Shown here: positions 1-5,271 of the stretch, piece by piece
Layout of the letters: every line of letters begins with the position of its first letter
Position numbering within the stretch: position 1 is the first letter of the stretch
Assembly (NCBI GenBank): GCA_002069025.1
Contig: MWBK01000141.1
Coordinates: 1-5,271 of the forward strand
Direction of reading: 5' to 3'
Length of the DNA stretch: 5,271 nucleotides
Origin: Bacteroidetes bacterium ADurb.Bin302
GTDB taxonomy: Bacteria; Bacteroidota; Bacteroidia; Bacteroidales; Paludibacteraceae
Made by a program: the position numbers and the translations under genes
The notes under the pieces: generated by a model
Told to the model about the DNA's origin: nothing
The model's database searches: none
The model's input: only the letters and a program-made list of their open reading frames with translations

Positions 1-993
1 ACGATCAATCTTCATTAATTCGTTTGCTAATATTTCTTGATCTTTTTTCTTCTGATAGCAACTCTTACCGAAGCGATATGCAATACCAACCTTAATGCCG
101 ACATTCATAGTATGAACTTCGCCTACACGATTAGTTGTAATAACTCCTGAATATCCTTCTAAATCAGCAAAAGGTTTGTTTTGAAATTTAACATCATTAA
201 TACCATAAGACCCTTGTATTGCAAGATTCAGCAACCAATGTTCGTGAAATTTCCAATCGGCACCAATTTCACCAACAACACCAAATGTATGACCGATAAC
301 TTTGTCTGTTGTCGGATTGCTATAAGTATCGTAAGTACCTAAACCTAAAGTAGGAGAGTCGTCAATAATAACATGGCTTACAGGGAAATCAGCGTAGCGA
401 GTATATTCACCACTTATTTTTTGCACTGTATTTACGTTCCATCCCATATTTACACCCATTGCTGCTCTAAAATCCCATTCTTGGGATAAAGGAATAGAAA
501 GTTGCAACTTTATAGGTGTTTGGAGGTAATCACTTATTTGACGTTCTGCCATATTTGATAACTGAACAATAGTATATGGATTTCCTTCCGGATACATAAA
601 GTCACTAAAATCTATATAATTATCTTCAGAATATACATTGTCGAAATTATAACTTCCAACATAACGCATCCATTCCAAACCCACACTGATACCAATATTC
701 TTGGTTATCCAATACGTATAATCAAATCCAACTCCACAATTAATGTTACCTACACTATTTCCTTCTTTCCCTTTATATGTTAGCGCTCCATAACCTGGTG
801 TTGCATATATTGAGAATTGATGAGGATTGTAGAATAAACTGCTATCAACTTTAACCGTTTTGTTGTATTGATAGTCGCGTAAAAGTACACTTTCCAAAGA
901 TTCTATTTCTTGTGGTTGAGCTGCACTTGCAATTATGCAGGTGGAAAATCCTGCTATTATGGATAATATTATTTTTTTCATAAACTTATTCAT
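1..993 (-). CDS. Outer-membrane beta-barrel protein, C-terminus cut by window edge
   Basis: Seen: an open frame from ATG at 993-991 through 331 codons to the window edge with no stop. The N-terminus MNKFMKKIILSIIAGFSTC.. is a Sec signal peptide with likely cleavage at the ASA/AA-Q region near residues 24-25. Residues about 50-310 show alternating hydrophobic/aromatic strands (for example QFSIYATPGYG, NIGISVGLEW, WDFRAAMGVNMGW, WLLNLAIQGSYG), ending with VGIKVGIAYRFGK, which resembles a final barrel strand. The visible tail (311-331) is charged and lysine-rich, so a periplasmic or coiled extension may follow. Start choice: 993 overlaps the upstream TGA as ATGA. An in-frame ATG at 981-979 (MKKIILS..) is a possible alternative and leaves the signal peptide intact. 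Inferred: an integral outer-membrane protein co-translated with the T9SS surface protein upstream. It does not show the features I associate with PorP/SprF, and I do not recognise a specific family. Transport, anchoring or a structural role are all open. Confidence 0.85.
   Translation of the reverse strand, partial: MNKFMKKIILSIIAGFSTCIIASAAQPQEIESLESVLLRDYQYNKTVKVDSSLFYNPHQFSIYATPGYGALTYKGKEGNSVGNINCGVGFDYTYWITKNIGISVGLEWMRYVGSYNFDNVYSEDNYIDFSDFMYPEGNPYTIVQLSNMAERQISDYLQTPIKLQLSIPLSQEWDFRAAMGVNMGWNVNTVQKISGEYTRYADFPVSHVIIDDSPTLGLGTYDTYSNPTTDKVIGHTFGVVGEIGADWKFHEHWLLNLAIQGSYGINDVKFQNKPFADLEGYSGVITTNRVGEVHTMNVGIKVGIAYRFGKSCYQKKKDQEILANELMKIDR
990..993 (-). promoter_or_regulatory. ATGA stop/start overlap coupling the surface protein to the barrel gene
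   Basis: The minus strand reads ATGA at 993-990: TGA ends the surface-protein frame and ATG opens the barrel frame. Such 4-base overlaps usually allow translation of the second gene by ribosomes finishing the first. No separate promoter room exists between them, so the barrel should depend on the upstream transcript and probably on upstream translation. Confidence 0.8.
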
Positions 994-3900
994 TTAACTA
1001 ATAACTTGTAATTGATTGATTTTCCTTCTGAATCTACAACGCATACTGTAAATCTACCATTGTATGGAGGTGCAGTAATATTTAATTTACCATTCTGTTG
1101 ATTAACATTCGATTCATATATAATCCTACCGGTTTGGTCAATAATGTAGTAATAACTTATAGAATTAAAGCCGGTATTAATTGTGACCTCACCATTAGCA
1201 TAAACAGGATTTGGATATATAGTGCCCTCATTTGCAAAGTAGCGTGATAGAACAACATCCATACCATCATCTAATTTTATCGTTACAACATAGGTACCTT
1301 CAGGAATCGGTTCTCCAACTTCTACATAATATTTATGTCCGGCAAGTTCGGAATCATTGTGATACCAAGTGTAATACCCATTTTCAAGTAATTCAGAACC
1401 GGTAGAGTTGTGTACTCCAAGGTGTTTACCTAACATTACTCTAATGTCTGTATCTGCGGGCAAAGTGCGTGTAAATTTGCTATACAAAGTAACATCTTGT
1501 AAGCCTAGCTCATCTGTGTTGAGAATTTGCAGTTCAAGACTTTCATCTATAAACCATCCCCCAAAATCGTAAAATGGACCGGCTGCCATACCATTAATAA
1601 GATTAGCTTTTGTTTCGATTGTATATTCCATAATCAAATTGCTTCCGTTGTTTAACTCAACAACTTCGGTTTCGTAGGTGATGTGGTATACAATGGCTTC
1701 AAAGTTTGCAACAAGATTACGAACTCCATCAACTGTGTATGTATATGTATTTTCTGTTGAAGCGATTCCTTCATCATCAGTCCAATTGATAAATCTGTAA
1801 CCCAAATTAGGCCATGCTGTAACAGTAACTTCTGTTCCGTATTTGAAATTGCCCTCTGCTTCAACTGTGCCTCCGTTTGATGCCGTAACAGTAGTTGCGT
1901 ATTGTTCAATTGTCAATATAGCAGATACCAACTCAAAATAGTAATTATCAGCTTCATCTCCTTCAGGTATTAGTAGTGATTCGCCCAATTCACGGCTAAA
2001 ATTATTGATCTTTGGTGATACGTAGCCGGCTGCATTTTCATCATTTTCATCATTTTTAAATCCTTCTGCAACAACACTTAAATCAGGAGTCTGGTCATAT
2101 GTTATGGTTTGTGTCTTTGCATAAACAAATAATTTAGCACGTCCTACTTCTAATGTACCATTTAAGTATTCAACTGCATAATTTGATAAATCGGTACCTA
2201 TAGCGTTACTAATAGTAATTGTGTAAGGAGATCCGGCCACATCTGCTTCTTCAGGATATCCTTCGCATGATAAATCTACAGAACTAATTTGCTCATCATT
2301 CTTTAAACCACTTATGGTAACCTGATCAAGGCTTGTTTCGTACAAATCTCCGTATAATTTGGTATCATCTAAAGCAGTTATGGTAAGAGAAGCCGGAATT
2401 ACTGCCAATGTGCCGTTTATATATGAAATGTCATAATTATCCAAACCTGTGCCTTGTGCATCTTTCGGAACTATTTGGTATGGAGAACCAAGTACACTTG
2501 CTCGTGTATCTAGCGCCTCTATCGATTCTAATGTTATAGAACTTACGGCATCTGTAAATTTAAGTCCCTCAACAACATATTCATTTTCATCTATTACTAA
2601 GACATCTCCATAATACTTGCTTTGGTTATTGGCTGTTATGCTTAGAGGAGCTTTTTGTACTTCAATATCAATTTGTGTAGGTGTATCAGGAACACAACTT
2701 TCTAAAGTCTGATAAGTTACGCTGATACTTTGAATATTATTAATATCGTTCCATCTTACAACTACTTCGTTATAACCATTACCTCCGGATACTATTGTAC
2801 CACCACCACTAATTTGCCACTCGTAATCATATTGATTAGCAGCTGTCGAATAAGTAATATCATATCCGTAGTATGGTGTTACCGAACCGGTGATTACCGG
2901 AACCGGTTTTGTTCCCATAGAGCCTGTGATTTCTACAGATTCTTCTTCTATACTTCCATTCGGATTAGGGGTAGTAACAACTAATGTTCCATTAACTAAA
3001 CCAGAAGTATTGCTTTTTAAACGAATAAATAATGAGTTGCGTACTTCGTGTTCAGTTTGAGCTAAATAAATCTCATTAGTGTATCCCTTCTTCTCTGATG
3101 TTGATATTTCATATCCTTCGGGAGCGGTAATTGTAATATCGTCGATTAGTTGCTCTCCTGAAACAATGAACGATTGTACGGCTGAAGGTGTATTGTCGCA
3201 TGAGTAGAAAGGTTGGAAGTTATGCTCAATACTTAATTGTGGGTCAAATGTTTCATATATAGCAAATATATCAGTATCTGATTTGATTTCAGAATTGAAA
3301 TCAAAAATGATACCACCGCTTGCTTGTGTATACCAATCATCAAATACTAAACTATAATCGGCAGATGTAGGATCGGTTGGTCTAATTGCATTTTGCCCAT
3401 CTTCTACATTTTGTGTTTCATGTATTTCACCCTCATTATAGAATGTTACTTTCCAATTCGTTGTTGGATCGGAAAAATGAGCATAAAGATTTAAATCAGC
3501 ATTAATAGCTGTTGAAAAATTAAAAATTGTACCACCGCTTGCCTCTGTGTACCATCCTAAAAATGTTTGGCTCGGTGTCGGAGGTGTAGGGTCGCTAGGT
3601 TGAGTAACGGTTTCTCCTTCTTCAACCGTTTTTATTTCATGTACAGTACCTTCTGAATAGAATGTTACTATTTTTTGTGGTGATACTATTATGCTGCCTA
3701 TTTGCGATAAATAAGATACAAATCCGACTTCAGGAGTGTATTCAAAATAGTCGCCCTCATTATAATCTTCAGTGGTTACGACTGTTCCGAATATACCTTG
3801 TTGTGTATAAAATAGTCCGGGTGCTGAAGCTCCAACTCCTTGTATACTTCCATTTTGTGATATGGTTTTTACATAGGTACCGTCTGCTTCAAATAATTTA

Positions 3901-4275
3901 AGTAAAATACGTAATTCCGAATTAGTATTTAAAACATCGTCATAAATTATGTATGTAGTTGGACCTACTGCATTATCTAAGAAAAATTGTACATATCTAT
4001 CATTATTTGTACCCCAGTCAATTGGAATATCAGGATCACGTCCGTATGAAATATCATAAGCGCTTCGGAAGTCATATAGAAACCATGATTCACCTGCCTT
4101 TGCATTTGCAGGATCTCTATTACAATCCCAGGTATGAGACTTGTTGTAATGATTTTGAAACAGTAAGATTTGTGAGTTAAGTTTGTCTAATTGATTTTGT
4201 GTTAATTGGGCGTGTGCATTAAAGCTTATCGCACCAAAAACCAGTAGAATCCAGAGTAAAATGTCTTTTTTTCAT
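990..4275 (-). CDS. Large T9SS-sorted multidomain surface protein (Listeria-Bacteroides and MBG repeats), frameshifted at its start
   Basis: Seen: one uninterrupted frame from 4271 to the TGA at 992-990 (1093 codons). With one A removed from the A7 tract it joins the ATG at 4275-4273 and gives about 1094 residues. Numbering on that repaired protein: signal peptide 1-22 (MKKDILLWILLVFGAIS.., cleavage AHA/Q); unrecognised domain 23-200; tandem Listeria-Bacteroides repeats about 202-269 and 275-341 (VTFY.EG ... GWYTEASGG ... F); an Ig-like segment 342-452 (SFIVSG ... ITAPEGYEIS); PKD-like 453-540 (YEWQISGGG ... VVVRW); MBG-type domains 542-628, 629-713 and a degenerate third 714-791; a Flg_new_2-type repeat 792-860 (GGTVEAEG ... 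GYRFINW ... VANF); a third Listeria-Bacteroides-like repeat 863-934; an Ig-like segment 942-1013; and a T9SS type A sorting domain 1020-1094 (YPNPV ... QTGRIIY ... YKLLVK). Known: such proteins are exported through the outer membrane by T9SS and attached to the surface or released. Inferred: adhesin or matrix role; no catalytic motif seen. As written, the ATG frame ends after 18 codons (TAA 4221-4219). No in-frame ATG, GTG or TTG exists between 4271 and 2919, so the Met at 2918 (residue 453) is internal, not the true start. Confidence 0.85.
1902..2651 (-). repeat. Three consecutive MBG-type domains in the coding sequence
   Basis: The first two units begin APLSITANNQSKYYGD and ASLTITALDDTKLYGD and end with LDNYDISYINGTLAV and LSNYAVEYLNGTLEV. 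They are about 85-87 residues each and are typical MBG-family domains. The third (KLFVYAKTQTITYDQ ... ADNYYFELVSAILTI) keeps the outline but has lost the YGD and NGTL motifs. Such stacks usually act as extended stalks of secreted Bacteroidota proteins. Confidence 0.75.
2033..2059 (-). repeat. 9-bp tandem repeat encoding Asp-Glu-Asn units
   Basis: The plus strand carries CATTTTCAT twice in a row (2033-2050) and then a partial third unit. On the coding strand this gives GATGAAAAT twice and the residues KNDENDEN in the third MBG unit. The unit is a multiple of three, so copy-number changes would lengthen or shorten the loop without breaking the frame. Confidence 0.7.
3252..3671 (-). repeat. Two tandem Listeria-Bacteroides (InlB-B/Flg_new) repeats in the coding sequence
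   Basis: Two copies 73 codons (219 bases) apart share VTFY.EG..HE...VE.G in the first half and WYT.ASGG.IF.F in the second. The similarity is also visible in DNA: ACCACCGCTTGC occurs at 3312-3323 and 3531-3542. The nucleotide identity suggests a fairly recent duplication or conserved homogenisation of the repeats. A more diverged third copy lies at residues 863-934 of the same protein. Confidence 0.8.
4266..4272 (-). other. A7 homopolymer causing a one-base frameshift in the signal peptide
   Basis: On the minus strand the start reads ATG followed by seven A, then GACATTTTACTC. With seven A the frame gives MKKRHFTL.. and stops at 4221-4219. With six (or nine) A it gives MKKDILLW.., a proper signal peptide continuous with the 1093-codon frame. 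The change from frame 0 to the long frame is +1, so the common -1 slippery mechanism would not restore it. An indel in the tract or RNA-polymerase slippage would. Confidence 0.85.
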
Positions 4276-4478
4276 AAGCATGGTTTTATTTTGTTTGTAT
4301 TAACTTTCAGTACAAAATTAGTTTAATAAAGTAAATCAAATGTAGTCGCTATTGTGATTTTCACATAAAGTTATCAGTAATTAAAACAGTTATTTTTTCA
4401 CTTAAAAGTCTTTTGTATAAGTGCGAATAGAGTATAATAAAATATATTCATTATCTATTGCAGTATCTTGAATATATA
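4276..4478. other. Intergenic region between terminator and surface-protein gene
   Basis: This AT-rich stretch has no credible gene. It holds the candidate promoter (4313-4340), a gapped inverted repeat CACTTA (4399-4404) / TAAGTG (4418-4423) enclosing the small palindrome AAAAGTCTTTT, and a loose inverted pair ATATATTC (4442-4449) / GAATATAT (4470-4477). The CACTTA repeat lies about 60-85 bases upstream of the candidate promoter and could be an operator, but this is speculative. No small RNA or riboswitch pattern is recognised. Confidence 0.5.
4313..4340 (-). promoter_or_regulatory. Candidate Bacteroidota-type promoter for the surface-protein/barrel pair
   Basis: On the minus strand, TAATTTTG at 4320-4313 matches the Bacteroides -7 consensus TAnnTTTG exactly, with a TTTG -33 box at 4340-4337. 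The gap of 16 bases is shorter than the roughly 20 usually seen, which lowers confidence. Transcription would start near 4306-4309 and leave a leader of about 30 bases that is A-rich and lacks a strong Shine-Dalgarno, as is normal for this phylum. Two in-phase ATGs (4281 and 4275) follow. Confidence 0.45.
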
Positions 4479-4511
4479 AAAGCCCCCAAAAGTTTTGCTT
4501 TTGAGGGCTTT
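4479..4511 (-). terminator. Rho-independent terminator of the SusE/F-like gene
   Basis: Read on the minus strand, arms AAAGCCCTCAAAAG and CTTTTGGGGGCTTT form a 14-bp stem with a 5-nt loop, followed by a T-rich tail (TTTTATATATT). The only non-Watson-Crick position is a G-U wobble in the minus-strand RNA. In a plus-strand transcript the same position would be an A-C mismatch, which favours minus-strand function. It lies about 45 bases past the TAG at 4558 and separates this gene from the next transcription unit. Confidence 0.88.
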
Positions 4512-4513
4512 AT

Positions 4514-4537
4514 AATAGATTCCTAATGGAATCTATT
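4514..4537. repeat. Perfect 10-bp inverted repeat between stop codon and terminator
   Basis: The arms AATAGATTCC and GGAATCTATT are perfectly complementary around a TAAT loop. The palindrome sits between the TAG at 4558 and the terminator starting at 4511, giving two consecutive hairpins in the 3' UTR. It has no T-tract of its own, so it is unlikely to terminate alone. It could stabilise the mRNA 3' end or bind a protein; nothing in the sequence decides this. Confidence 0.7.
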
Positions 4538-4557
4538 GGTTAAATTAATTCACAATA

Positions 4558-5271
4558 CTATTTAACTAACACCTTGGTATTGTTGCCATCCTGTATTACA
4601 ATGTAAATATCTTTTGTGTCAACTGTTACACAAGTGCCATTACCTACAACCTTACCCATTACGTTAATAACCTTAGCCGGTATATTAGAATAGATGTTCA
4701 TACCTTTAACATATACAACTGCATCATCTTCGTTTGAATTTATTTCGGTAGCAACATTGAAGATAAGTTCGTATGTCTCTATTCCTGTTTCCATATTAAC
4801 TACAGACTTTAATGTAATCTTGCTGTAATTAGTTTCTTGGGTAACTTTGAAATTATGGTCAAATGTTCCATCATCTGTAATGTTGTCTGCATCACCCGAA
4901 ATGGTAACATCTGGATATCCTAAGTTTGTTCCTGTCCAACTATGGTCTTGACGAATCTTGAATAAACCTTCTAATATAGATATGTTATTAATATCATAAA
5001 CGTTGGTACAGGTAGAGCCATCAGATTCTTCTTCGTTGAATATAAAATCAATATCTGTTTCCCAATCGCCAACAGCAGTTCCGATTAATGACCAATTCTT
5101 AGGAGTGCAAACATCAATAGCATCAAATGCTTGTTCTTTTTGAGCTGTTTCTTCTTCATATGTAGCAACTGCTTTAACTGTATAGCTTCCAACAGCATCA
5201 GGAGTGTAAGTATTACCGGTAAGTTCAGCATAGTCACCATCTTCAAATTTAACTGAATAAACAATAGTAGG
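4558..5271 (-). CDS. Secreted protein with SusE/SusF-like module and T9SS-type C-terminus, 5' end outside window
   Basis: Seen: the frame is open from the right edge (first full codon 5271-5269) to TAG at 4560-4558, giving 237 visible residues. Residues 1-54 form an Ig/PKD-like strand segment (GNTYTPDAVGSYTVKAVATY). Residues 59-157 match the SusE/SusF outer-membrane starch-binding pattern: NWSLIGTAVGDW, then a strand/turn stretch, ILEGLFKIRQDHSWTGTNLGYP, then a DGTF..NFKV strand and NYSKITLKS. Residues 186-237 (VYVKGMNIYSNIPAKV ... KVLVK) look like a shortened T9SS type A sorting domain, lacking the usual YPNP opening but with the central NVMGKVVG turn and the basic KVLVK end. Known: SusE/F-type modules bind glycans at the cell surface. 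Inferred: a T9SS-exported surface glycan-binding or multi-domain protein; its main N-terminal domains are not visible. An ATG at 4794-4792 is only an internal Met, since the frame is open throughout. It is followed by a terminator and is probably the last gene of its transcript. Confidence 0.83.
   Translation of the reverse strand, partial: PTIVYSVKFEDGDYAELTGNTYTPDAVGSYTVKAVATYEEETAQKEQAFDAIDVCTPKNWSLIGTAVGDWETDIDFIFNEEESDGSTCTNVYDINNISILEGLFKIRQDHSWTGTNLGYPDVTISGDADNITDDGTFDHNFKVTQETNYSKITLKSVVNMETGIETYELIFNVATEINSNEDDAVVYVKGMNIYSNIPAKVINVMGKVVGNGTCVTVDTKDIYIVIQDGNNTKVLVK

Noticed and set aside
1652..1909. Minus-strand 85-codon frame inside the surface-protein gene
   Set aside because: It is out of frame with the real product, is rich in Gln/Leu/Thr as a shifted reading would be, and has no start context or homology.
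2730..2984. Short plus-strand open frame (84 codons) opposite the surface-protein gene
   Set aside because: It lies wholly antisense to a well-supported domain region, is low in complexity and resembles no known protein.
3252..3671. CRISPR-like or mobile repeat array
   Set aside because: The 219-base periodicity is explained by two protein repeats in frame. There are no short identical repeats with unique spacers, and no transposase or terminal inverted repeats.
3662..4180. Two plus-strand open frames (3662-3901 and 3959-4180)
   Set aside because: Both are antisense to the N-terminal half of the surface protein, whose minus-strand frame shows clear Listeria-Bacteroides repeats and a signal peptide. 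They are shadows of that frame.
4219..4275. An 18-residue peptide gene (MKKRHFTL..) at the ATG of the surface protein
   Set aside because: It is only the shifted reading of the signal-peptide region. The other frame gives a textbook signal peptide, so a leader peptide is a poorer explanation.
4266..4275. Programmed -1 ribosomal frameshifting on the A-rich slippery sequence
   Set aside because: The long frame is +1 relative to the ATG frame, so -1 slippage would not reach it, and no stimulatory hairpin is evident just downstream.
4399..4423. CACTTA/TAAGTG inverted repeat as a terminator
   Set aside because: The arms are short and AT-rich, there is no GC stem, and the minus-strand side is followed by A, not T. 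At most it is a possible operator.
4558..4794. A separate 78-residue gene starting at ATG 4794
   Set aside because: The same frame is open without a stop to the window edge and encodes a continuous SusE/F-like module upstream, so this Met is internal.

Overview
The window reads as part of a Bacteroidota (probably Bacteroidales) chromosome. It is AT-rich, and all three genes lie on the minus strand. The encoded proteins combine features typical of that phylum: signal peptides, a YPNP-type C-terminal sorting domain of the type IX secretion system (T9SS), Listeria-Bacteroides (InlB-B/Flg_new) repeats, MBG domains, a SusE/SusF-like starch-binding-type module and an outer-membrane beta-barrel. A candidate promoter also matches the phylum's TTTG / TAnnTTTG pattern.

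Reading in the direction of transcription (high to low coordinates): (1) 5271-4558 is the C-terminal 237 residues of a secreted protein, with an Ig-like segment, a SusE/SusF-like module and a short T9SS-type C-terminus. It is followed by a palindrome (4514-4537) and a strong Rho-independent terminator (4479-4511). (2) A roughly 200 bp intergenic stretch carries a candidate promoter near 4313-4340. (3) 4275-990 encodes a large multidomain surface protein of about 1094 residues. Its signal peptide is separated from its only plausible ATG by a one-base frameshift in an A7 tract. Without noticing this, the gene looks like a 642-residue ORF starting at an internal Met at 2918. (4) 993-1 encodes an outer-membrane beta-barrel protein. 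It starts inside the stop codon of the previous gene (ATGA) and runs off the left edge.

The terminator separates gene 1 from the other two, which look like a translationally coupled pair: a T9SS-exported, repeat-rich surface protein and an outer-membrane barrel. A functional partnership, for example an adhesin with an anchor or export partner, is inferred from this arrangement and is not shown by sequence. The most noteworthy point is the A7 frameshift. It may be an assembly error, a recent inactivating mutation, or an on/off switch for a surface protein, and it also affects translational coupling to the downstream barrel gene. I saw no RNA genes, CRISPR arrays, insertion sequences or recognisable novel defence system.
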